Shown: positions 12,534 to 21,779 of the stretch, piece by piece
How positions within the stretch are numbered: the first letter of the stretch is position 1
Layout: the number at the start of each line of letters is the position of its first letter
Source: Antitrichia curtipendula
Taxonomy: Eukaryota > Streptophyta > Bryopsida > Hypnales > Leucodontaceae
Direction: 5' to 3'
Assembly (NCBI GenBank): GCA_951230915.1
Contig: OX579638.1
Span: 17,936,696-18,000,695, forward strand
DNA: 64,000 nucleotides
The notes under the pieces: generated by a model
Database searches by the model: none
What the model saw: the letters and a program-made list of their open reading frames with translations, nothing else
What the model was told of the DNA's origin: nothing
Translations under genes and position numbers: made by a program

Positions 12534-14882
12534 TTGTGGACATGAAGAGAAACTTCATGCCTTGTTAGCATAATTTATAATTTGAGGTCAGTCTCGTAAG
12601 GATAGTTGGGCTGTTTCCTCCATTCTTAAGGTATGCATGCCTTCATTTGGACTTCATGATGGCACTTAGCATCAGTGCTGCAATTGCAAAGAGATGCATC
12701 TTTACTGTTGCCTGTTGCCAACCTTTCTGGATTGAATTTTTCATCTTTCTCCCAGAGTTAGGCTCAATGCATCTTCTAGTGTCAAGATATTGTGTGAAAC
12801 TGTGGCACTTATCCATGTGGAGTGGTTTGTATGCTGAATTTTAATTGAGAAACGCTTTAGCCAACCTCATTGAGAGCAGCTTTAGTCACATCCGTTTCCT
12901 TCCCTGGTTCTTTTGTATGTCTGGGTTTGCATGCTTTGGGAGCAGGATGTTTGCTATATCTTCAGCTTGTAGTTTCCTATCATAGGGAGGGATTGTGTCC
13001 TGTCCTATTGAGGTTGAGTTCAGTCTTGCACTATTTGTAATGATTCTGTTTTTTCCTCCTACGTTGTTCAAGAATCACTAGTCTTTAAAAAATAATTAAT
13101 ACAGAAATCCACCTGTTTATTTTGTATCAAAATGTATTAAGACTATTGTATATGAAATAGAAATAAGTTCCTAAGATTGGATCCAAGAATCCCACATTCT
13201 TTTGGAAGTTGCTTGATTGCTCTAATGATGGTCATATTAAAAGTATGATTGCATAAAAGAGACCTTGACAATTTAGAGATTAAAGAGGAACAATGGGTAC
13301 CAAAACGTACATCAATGTGCTCAGAGAATACAAAGTGTAGTTCAAGAAGAGTGGCCACTTTGAAAACTTCTTGCAATTTTCATTTGAGCATTTTATGGTC
13401 AAATAATTCATGAATTACAATTTGGTTTTGTGTGATTTCAAATGAAGCAACCTTACAGATTGTTAGGCTAGGGAGGATTTATCCCTTTATTGCCCCCATC
13501 CACGGATAAATGTAAAAATTGTCCCCTATTTTGTGCTGCATTAATTTTGTATTTCTTCACCTCTCCTCACTAATTTGGGACCTCTGATTGCAAATATGAA
13601 TTCAGAATTTGCAAATTTTTTATCATGAGTGGCAATAAGGGGATCAATCCTCCCTGGCCAGATTGTTATCACTTTAGATTCTTAAAATCAACGACATAGG
13701 TCTATAGGGGTTTGTATATAAGACATTCAATTGAATCACATGTGGTTCAATTTTGTGTACAAGTCATCTAATTCAAGTACATAGCTGAGCACTTTAGCCA
13801 CTTCCTTGCTAAGGTCTTAAAATTGCCATGGATGAAACGGACACACAAGTGCTTGGTTCTGGAACTCATGGAGTAAAGCTTTGTTCTATCTCACTGACAT
13901 ATACATGTCAATGGTCACCAACTCATCCCTGGTCATTATTCCGGATTGCGGTATCCGAAATCGCCATCCGAAGCAGAAGCCTCGCCATCCGGAAGCCTCT
14001 TTCAGTATCCTCGCACACTAAATCATTGGTGCAATCACAAAAAGCGTGAAGCAATCATGTACGGTAGTGTCCTCAGTATGACGAGAGAATATTTAGATTC
14101 AAATCGATCATTTTGGCTCATGATGAATGTCTGCACAAGTTCCTTGGCTAACATGCCGTGCTGGATGCAATTGGCTGAGAGCATCATCGATCCAACTCTG
14201 CAAAAGGAGAAGCAACGGCATCTGTGAAGGTGGAGACAACTTACTTGCATTTCACCTTGATCAAATGTAGACAGGGCATGCCTTGAAAACTCTCACCGAA
14301 AGGATTGGTCAATGTCACGATGGCGAAGATCCAAGACATCCACGGATTCCAAGCCAGTGAAGAGCCAAAGTATTCTTCTGCCAAAACCAAATTTACGGAA
14401 AAGGAGTGCTGGAGTGGAGAGGCATCAGAGGATATCCGACCTCCCAGATATACAGTTCCTCATACCGTTGCAGCATTGGAGTGCAAGGGCCGTCAGACGA
14501 ACCTCCAAATCCACGGACTGCCAAGCAGGCACGGAACACTTATAAACTGAGCTCTTATACCGACCATCGATTGATGATGCTCTATCTTGACCAAAATGGA
14601 TGAAGTCTGCGATCACACAAGTGAGATGATTAATATGAAAATGTTGAACTATCTCGAGGATACAATAACGATAACTCAGTAGCAACTTATCAGTGTCTTC
14701 TACAATAACTTCACAGCACAAAGAATGAGAAGGCAGTAACAAATGACATAATCCATTCCTTGTATACATCAAAAATCATCAAACATTGTCAAACATCAAA
14801 TGTTTAAGAAATTCACCTCTGCTCTTCATATGCTGTCACAATTCATTGGGATTGACAAACTTCAATGGGAATGCCAAACTGA
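12534..14882. other. Intergenic DNA between convergent genes
   Basis: It holds the 3' untranslated sequences of the unknown-function gene and of the PPR gene, plus one MITE at 13471-13654. Open frames between 13828 and 14550 exist on both strands, but none resembles a known protein. Confidence 0.5.
13471..13654. mobile_element. 184-bp MITE with 24-bp TIRs
   Basis: The left end GGGAGGATTTATCCCTTTAT (13471-13490, extending to 13494) is matched by its complement at 13631-13654 with two mismatches. The surrounding GCTA/TGGC bases extend the symmetry slightly. No open frame. The superfamily is unassigned because the target duplication is unclear. Confidence 0.7.
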
Positions 14883-17800
14883 TCACCAGTAATCTTTACA
14901 AGAACACAAGCCATCTTTGAAGTGATGAAAGCGATTTGCATCCCGGACCACAATCTCTTTTCTAGTCACCTTGGAGATCAACTTCGTTGCTGTATGACAA
15001 TCTGAACACACACGAAGGTTCTTGTAAACACGAATCGATTTACTGCTAGGCGAGCAAATAAGTCCATATGCAATAGCCAACTTCTCACTATGAGAGCACA
15101 GAGAAAACTCTTTATCCTTCTCGGTTATATCATGCAACACAAGACGGGTATCGGGAAGGTAGCCTTCAGCCTTGATTTCCTCAGTCAATCTGCTCAGCTC
15201 CGCGTATATCTCTTTTGTTTCTGGGTGAGATGTATCCCCTCCAACAAAGGCATGAATCTTGTGACCAACTTCGATCCAGCTACGACCCGGTTCCTTGCGT
15301 ACACCCCTCTCCTGCATCATAGTCCGCACCAGTGATGCCTCCTCCCACTTCTCAGCTGCAGCATAAATGTTGGAGAGCAGCACATACGTAGAGGCATCCT
15401 TGGGATCCAACTTGATACGCTCTTTAGCCGCAAGTTCACCCAACTTCACATTACCATAAGATCTGCAAGCACTGAGTAAGGCTCTCCAAGTTGCTCCATC
15501 TGGTTCAACTGGCATGTTATCAATCAAGAGCTTTGCTTCCTCCAAGAGCCCTGCCCGGCCAAGAATATCCACCATGCAGTTCCAATGTAGAACACTGGGA
15601 ACGACGCCATAATCCTGCGACATATCCAGGAAGAGTCGACGGCCTTCATCAACAAGGCCTGCATGACTACAGGCCGATAACACTGCCACAAACGAATACT
15701 CATCAGGCTTCAGACCGGCTGCATTCATGTTTTTGAAGACTTCTAGAGCTTCAGACCCATATCCATGTTGCGCAAGTCCACCAATCATCACAGTCCATGT
15801 GACTATATCCCGTTCCTCCATTCTGTCGAAAACAAGTCGCGCATCATCGATACTGCCACACTTTGCATACATGTGGACGAGTGCATTGCCCACACGCACA
15901 TCTAACTCATATCCCGCTTCATGGGCATGGCTGTGAACCTCCTTCACCCACTCCAAAGCCCCATCGCCAGCACAGGCGTTCAGGACGCAAACATAAGAGA
16001 CAGCATCTGGTTTCAAGCCATCCCGTATCAATTGGAGAAACAATTGACATGCTTCCTCACCACGACCACTCTCTGCATATGCACCGATTATAACGTTCCA
16101 TGTAATTACATCCCGTCCCTCCATTCTGTCAAATGCTAGTCGCGCATCATCAATACTGCCACATTTTGCATACATGTGGACCAGCGCATTGGCCACACGT
16201 ACATCGGCCTCAAATCCCGCTTCACGGGCATGGTTGTGAACATCCTTCACCCAATCCAAAGACCCAACGCTTGCACAGCCATTGAGGATGCTCATATAAG
16301 TGATTGCATCTGGTTTGAGGCCTTCCCGTATCATTTGCAGATACAATCGATATGCTTTCTCACCACAACCGCTTTCAGCATATGCGCCGATTATCATATT
16401 CCAGGTAACTGCATTGCGTTCATCCATTCTGTCAAATACTAGTCGCGCATCATCGATACTGCCACACTTTGCATACATGTGGACCAGCGAGTTGCACACA
16501 CGTACATCGAACTCAAACCCCCATTCACGGGCATTTCTATGAACCTCCTGCACCCACTCCAAAGCTCCTGCACTTGCAGAAACATTCAGGATGCTCACAT
16601 ATGTAGCGACAGTTGGAGCGAAGCCTTCCTCTTGCATACGGAGAAACAGTTCATATGCTTCGCGTCCACACCCATGTTGTGCAAGTCCACCAATCATCAC
16701 AGTCCAGGTCACCACATCCCGTTCCTTCATTCTGTCAAATACTTTCCGGGCATCATCAATGCTTCCACTCTTTGCATACATGTTGACAAGTGCACTGCCC
16801 ACCCGTAAATCCGATTCAAATCCGGCTTCATGTGCATGGCTATGCACCTCCTTCACCCACTCAGAAGCCCCTACGCTTGCACATGCGTTCAAAATGTTCA
16901 TATAAGTGACTGCATCTAGTTTGAAGCCTTCCCGGACCATTCGGAGAAACAATCGATATGCTTCCTCACCACGCCCATTTTCTGCATATGCGCCGATTAT
17001 CACGTTCCATGTTACTACATCACGTTCCTTCATTCTGTCAAATACTAGTCGCGCATCGTTCATACTGCCACATGTTGCATACATGTGGACCAGCGAGTTG
17101 GCCAAACGCAAATCCGACTCAAGGCCTGCTTCCACGACATGCCCGTGAACCTCCTTCACCCACTCCAAAGCCCCTAAGCTGGCGCATGCATTCAAGATGC
17201 TCGTATAAGTGATGGCATCCGGTTCAAAGCCTTCCCGTCGCATTTGGAGAAGGAGGCCATAGGCTTCCTCACCACAACCACTCTCTGCGTACGCTCCAAT
17301 CATCACATTCCACGAAATGACATTGCGACTCGACAACTTATCAAACGTTTTTCTGGCCTCCGTTAGGCTCCCACACTTCGCATACATTCTCAGCAGCGCA
17401 GTCCCTACACGCACATCTGAGTCGAACCCACCATGGCGGATACATGCATGAACTTCTTTGCCCCATTGTAAAGCTGATGGGCTGACGCATGCCTTCAGGG
17501 TGCTCAAATATGTAACTGCGTCGGGCTGCACACCTCCCCGGCGCATTTGATTGAAAACTTCCATTGCATCCTTGGCACGACCGTGCTGCGCATAACCACC
17601 AAGAACGATGTTCCAACTAATAACATCCTTCTTAACAAGTTCATCAAACACTCGGCATGCCACCTCCAGGCTTCCACATCTGATGTAGGCACTGAGTAGG
17701 CTGTTAGCCACATATATATTCTGCTGCATGTCACTCTCAATGATGCACTCATGAACTTGCTTGACAGCTGTAAGGTCTTTCTGCTTCAAGCACCGCTTCA

Positions 17801-17903
17801 GAACTTCCACATACATGTGCGAGTCTATAGCAAGGCCTTGTCGTAGACGGTTCTTCAAAACATCAATTGCTTCAGTCGTGGTTTTTGCGCTTGGCATGAG
17901 CAT
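14883..17903 (-). CDS. PPR-DYW organelle RNA-editing factor
   Basis: Single-exon 1006-aa PLS-class pentatricopeptide repeat protein with a complete cytidine deaminase-like DYW domain. Family role: binds a specific organellar RNA and converts one cytidine to uridine. Layout: an L and S motif to residue 93; six consecutive 101-residue P-L-S triplets (94-699); P2-L2-S2 (700-802); E1 and E2 (803-871); DYW (872-1006). The deaminase has HSE (H938, E940) and CSDC (C966, C969), a PG box, and ends in the tripeptide DYW. The frame continues upstream to TTG at 17957 and a stop at 17997-17999 with no other ATG, so I start at 17903. This N-terminus does not look like a transit peptide, so a small 5' exon is possible. 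The many near-identical units resemble moss DYW proteins. Target organelle unknown. Confidence 0.93.
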   Translation of the reverse strand: MLMPSAKTTTEAIDVLKNRLRQGLAIDSHMYVEVLKRCLKQKDLTAVKQVHECIIESDMQQNIYVANSLLSAYIRCGSLEVACRVFDELVKKDVISWNIVLGGYAQHGRAKDAMEVFNQMRRGGVQPDAVTYLSTLKACVSPSALQWGKEVHACIRHGGFDSDVRVGTALLRMYAKCGSLTEARKTFDKLSSRNVISWNVMIGAYAESGCGEEAYGLLLQMRREGFEPDAITYTSILNACASLGALEWVKEVHGHVVEAGLESDLRLANSLVHMYATCGSMNDARLVFDRMKERDVVTWNVIIGAYAENGRGEEAYRLFLRMVREGFKLDAVTYMNILNACASVGASEWVKEVHSHAHEAGFESDLRVGSALVNMYAKSGSIDDARKVFDRMKERDVVTWTVMIGGLAQHGCGREAYELFLRMQEEGFAPTVATYVSILNVSASAGALEWVQEVHRNAREWGFEFDVRVCNSLVHMYAKCGSIDDARLVFDRMDERNAVTWNMIIGAYAESGCGEKAYRLYLQMIREGLKPDAITYMSILNGCASVGSLDWVKDVHNHAREAGFEADVRVANALVHMYAKCGSIDDARLAFDRMEGRDVITWNVIIGAYAESGRGEEACQLFLQLIRDGLKPDAVSYVCVLNACAGDGALEWVKEVHSHAHEAGYELDVRVGNALVHMYAKCGSIDDARLVFDRMEERDIVTWTVMIGGLAQHGYGSEALEVFKNMNAAGLKPDEYSFVAVLSACSHAGLVDEGRRLFLDMSQDYGVVPSVLHWNCMVDILGRAGLLEEAKLLIDNMPVEPDGATWRALLSACRSYGNVKLGELAAKERIKLDPKDASTYVLLSNIYAAAEKWEEASLVRTMMQERGVRKEPGRSWIEVGHKIHAFVGGDTSHPETKEIYAELSRLTEEIKAEGYLPDTRLVLHDITEKDKEFSLCSHSEKLAIAYGLICSPSSKSIRVYKNLRVCSDCHTATKLISKVTRKEIVVRDANRFHHFKDGLCSCKDYW
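15807..17624 (-). repeat. Six tandem 303-bp PLS coding units
   Basis: These are six in-frame 303-bp units, each encoding P (35), L (35) and S (31) motifs with no length change between units. Many segments are almost identical at DNA level, for example the repeated TTTGCATACATGTGGAC. This points to recent unit duplication or gene conversion inside the PPR gene. Confidence 0.88.
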
Positions 17904-18349
17904 ACTACCACCGCCAGCTCGAACAGTTTGCTTTGACTCTCTTGCACTAGTGGGCAAAGTATTTTCTCTTCCAAAATTGCCCTTGGCTGACCTGACTCAT
18001 CAATACATTCTTCGTGAGAACAGCCCTCATAACGTGGAAAACATTATTAAATCACAAACTTGGATGCACCTATGCAGTCTCTATTACATGTACAATATCC
18101 CTCGAACAGTCGTTGCACTCCAAGTGCACCGAATAGACAATTATGTAGTGAACACGACAAAGTAAACAAAGAGAAGAATTCTGGACAAACTTAACCCTCA
18201 AATGGATCCAAATCACAACTCTCACGCTGCACCTAACCAAACAAGTTACGAAGTGAGGGTTTGAGATACACCTTCAATATGTAATATTCATTTATGGCAA
18301 AATTATTGAACTTACTTCTTGTCACAAAAGGAGACAACTCATGCTCATG

Positions 18350-19414
18350 TCAATACCTATTTAATTGTACAATCTCTTGACAATCACTGTTGAAAGAACC
18401 AACATCAGATGGTAATTTGCTTTGAGTCACCAGTTTGAGCATCGCCTTCACCCATGGAGGAGTTGCCCAGCCATTTATCCAAAGCGTCTTGTTTGTCACC
18501 TTGTGTTTGAAGTCAGGTGATTTGGGATTCATCTATAGGCACCAAAACCCAGGATCAAATATGAAAAAACAATCTAGGAGCATATGTTGAACATTCACTT
18601 AATCTAATTAGACTTCACTCCGCTCCAAAACACATCGAGAATGCAATGTGCTTGTTGTTTCCCAATGCGCCCATGACCTTGAGCGGGCGATAGACGACCT
18701 CATGATTCTTTTCTCGAAATTTTCGAAAATCAACTAGCTGGTAATCCTAGAAATACCTTGTAAACTCTGTTGTCCCACCACTGCGATGGATCGGCAAAAT
18801 ACTCTTTCCAAACTGCCTCGATTGTCTGTGCTTCGCCTGATTCAACTGATCATATTTCATATATGTCAGTTACATTCTCTCTCAAAGAGACGCAAGCAGC
18901 ACCCACGTCTATCCATGAGATGGGCATCTGATACATACCTGAAGAATCGGCACTCACAGGTGTTCTCCAAACTGATGACGATGAACACCTAATTAATCCG
19001 CTGCTTCTTCCTCCATGGGACGACGAGCCTAACAATAAAGAAGGGCGTATAAGCCATGGAGATTTCAAGAGTGCGATCACACAGGCATCCTGGTCACACA
19101 AATCCCCGACAGGCGTCAAAATACACATTGGTAGCATGTGAGCACAAGAACTCATCAGTATTAATACATAATGTCTCACGTTCAACGAACCAAGTTTATG
19201 CCATGTCGATTTGGAGGAAAATGGAACTCCATATTTATCAAATATTGCTGCGGCGGAACCTGAATAAATTGGGCACATACGTTGCTAACATGACCACAGT
19301 GGTTCAGTTGACACAATTCACTAATCATCCAACCACTTGTGTATAGCAGGTATATGTCAACAATCCCTCACCTGTGCACCGGCTCCACGCACCAAATAGC
19401 TTCTCGTTTGTAAC
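18350..19414 (-). CDS. OSB-type organellar ssDNA-binding protein, 3' exons
   Basis: OSB proteins bind single-stranded DNA in mitochondria or plastids and restrain illegitimate recombination. Minus-strand exons that join in frame: 19372-19414 (tentative), 18939-19028, 18757-18836, and 18350-18532 with the TGA stop. The last two encode one PDF motif: AVWKEYFADPSQWWDNR, then PKSPDFKHKV, then LWINGWATPPWVK. This matches the W-FF-P-WWDNR / PDFKHK / LW-PPWVK signature that defines the family. A serine-rich linker precedes it. The N-terminal OB-fold and transit peptide should lie upstream, but I could not place those exons between 19415 and about 20700, so the 5' end is open and a truncated gene cannot be excluded. 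The stop is about 450 bp upstream of the PPR start, on the same strand. Confidence 0.75.
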
Positions 19415-20880
19415 CTATGACGAAAGAAAAGCTGCATGAATGCAGACATTCTGTGTCTCGGAGTCTACAAACTTATAAAGATTCCTCTCCAACGACAAAG
19501 TAACATCACAAACAGACACCTAACTTCTTTCCTAGAGAAAGTATACAAATGACTCTCTTCAAGAATTCGGCTGTGTTTCAAGTTTATGTTCTCTGTCAGT
19601 TTAGTGGATCTCCTTCTCCAGTTGTATGCAGTGTCTGAAACCTTGAGTACAAGTTGAGAAACTGGTATACAAGTACCAATCTGCTCCATTCAGCTGAGTT
19701 TGTTGTCTTGTCCAAATTGCTAAACCTTCAAGTAAGAACAGAAACCTTTCTTGTTTGATTCACCAACCCCAACCCTGAACATCAGCAACGTCCAATGTAC
19801 ACAGCACGTTTCAAAACCCTAAACCCTAAACCTCTCGGACCTCCAAGTAGGGAGGTAGGAAACTAATAGCAAAAATCGCTCGACAATCTCCAAGATTCTC
19901 CTTGTCCCTTACACACTTTTATAGCCAGGAAGGGCGCCGTAGCAGGTACTGAAACTTGTGCAGATACAAATTTCTACTGAAATTTGCAACTTATGAAGAG
20001 CAAGAAACCCGAAACCACGACCCCTCGACGTGAACAACCCCAATATCTGCAGCCTCCAAAAACTTGACTAACACTTGACTTCAACCTAGTCAAAAAAGCG
20101 TCGTGGGAGATCAATCTCTAAACCCTAAACCTGCTCTCTCCACCAAGTTGCCAATCCCTAACTACGGAAATGAAAACAACCTCCACAGCTTGACGAGAAC
20201 AACGCCCAACATAGGGTAGACGTCCGACAACATAACTTCAGTCTAGCGTTGGTTTATCATACATGAACCAATCTCTGCGAGTACTTGATCTACCTTGCAA
20301 CTATCTCTGTTCTGAGTTTCCAATTGCTAAACCCTAACTTCATGAAGAGAAGCCCTCATCGCATCTTCATAGGAACAAAGCCAACGCAACCTTGACTTCA
20401 ATCTAGACACAATGTATAATATAAGAATCGTTTCTCACTGATCTTTCCAGCAACCTTCCAATTCTGTTCGCGCTTTTCTCCGAATTGCTAATCCCTAATC
20501 GAGCGAACCTCCAAGCAGGGAGAGAATCCACACCCACAATTCTCAATGTATGCAAACAGTCTGAAAAAATATGCGGTGCAGCACGAGGAGATGGCGTGAC
20601 ACCACATGCATCAGCCTCACCACCGTACCTCAGGATCCGATCCCTGCACTCGGAACTTGAACAGTCGCACTTTGCAACGATGTTTTAGCCTTTTAGGGGT
20701 TGGATCATCTTGTTCATGAGTCACGCGCAAGATACCTGTTGTTGATGAATGCTGATTAGTTGATTCTCAGGCTCCAATGATTTCTTGAGTGACAAACAAA
20801 AGTGGAAGTCCTAAACACCACGGTCTGAAGAATCCTGCTCCTCTCTCTAAATGCTGTCCGGCTCTACAAATCAACGCCAT
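19415..20880. other. OSB upstream region with diverged repeats
   Basis: Recurring blocks include TTGCTAAACCCTAA-like tracts (about 19726, 20149, 20323, 20483), CTTGACTTCAA(T/C)CTAG (about 20074 and 20391), and CCTCCAAG(T/C)AGGGAG (about 19840 and 20508). They suggest an old tandem array with a period of roughly 160-210 bp. The unplaced 5' exons of the OSB gene should also be here. Confidence 0.45.
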
Positions 20881-20882
20881 TT

Positions 20883-21175
20883 ATGAGAATCGTCTCGCGC
20901 CTCCCTCTGTTCAACGCTCCCTTGCTCCGTCGGTGCAAGCCGAAGTCCGAGCCAAGAGCACCATCGCCCAAATTCATGTAAGCTATGAAATGTGGTCTAC
21001 TATGCCCATCGATACAAGACCACTTTCTCGTCGACGAAGCAAAGAAATTGGAGAACGACTTCGATTCAGCAGACGCTTTCATACTCCTAATTGGAAGTAT
21101 TTCTTCAAATGTGCCACCTTACTCAAAAACAGAGCTCTTCAAACTACAGGAGCTCCCTCTGTCAAAATCGGTGAG
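20883..21175 (+). other. Possible plus-strand exons of an unrecognised gene
   Basis: An ATG at 20883 opens a short Arg/Pro/Ser-rich stretch (MRIVSRLPLFNAPLLRRC) that could be a transit peptide, ending at a GTAAGC donor at 20978. A second open stretch with plausible composition (HFLVDEAKKLENDF) runs to a strong GTGAGT donor at 21171-21176. No clean in-frame splice links the two and the sequence is unfamiliar. Low support. Confidence 0.22.
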
Positions 21176-21770
21176 TAATTTGAAATTTCTGGCGACCCAG
21201 ACTCTAGGAAAGAATGCGACCACGACAAGAAACGAATTCCGAGCTACAAATCACAAAAATGGGGAATGCGTCTGTCTTTCTGGCCTTCAATTCACATGGA
21301 AACGGACTACGAGCAAGGCCTTCGACTGGAGTAAAGCGTAACCCCTCAACTAAAGTTAATGCTTACCAACATCCATTCTCAAACTGCCATTTCTTAAGCC
21401 AGTACAAAGTGTAGAAATGAATAAAATTCCGCATATCCAACCGTAGGTGTCTTGCATTAGATATACATGAAAATGTGTGAAAGAATTTTCAAAACCATGA
21501 ACCATGCAACTTGCAAGATTTTAGAGTTTAAAGTGAAAAGAAACATTTTTTTTGCACCTTACTATTAGATTTTGACTCCACTTAAAATAAAATGTTTGCT
21601 CTGTTGATTTTGATTTTGATTTTAATGTGATATAAAAAAATTTGAGTTAAAAATGTATGTGAAATTTGTGAGGAAAAAGAAATTTCTAGTGACAAAGACT
21701 CTTCAAAAGAATCGAGCCACAATATCAAAACAAATTGGATAAATCACAAAAACAAGGAATGTGTCGTGGA
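21176..21770. repeat. Diverged direct duplication
   Basis: About 95 bp beginning GAAATTTCTGGCGACCCAGA (21182) recurs in decayed form at 21680 (GAAATTTCTAGTGACAAAGA). Both copies share downstream landmarks such as AATCACAAAAA and GGAATG. The second copy is AT-enriched, consistent with mutational decay. Confidence 0.5.
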
Positions 21771-21779
21771 ATAGAAACT

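Noticed and set aside
15090..17212. Many 70-110-codon plus-strand frames opposite the PPR gene
   Set aside because: They are antisense shadows of the repeated PLS units and carry the same 303-bp periodicity.
17904..17957. TTG at 17957 as the PPR start
   Set aside because: Nuclear plant genes initiate at ATG; the first ATG in frame is 17903. An unseen upstream exon is more plausible than a TTG start.
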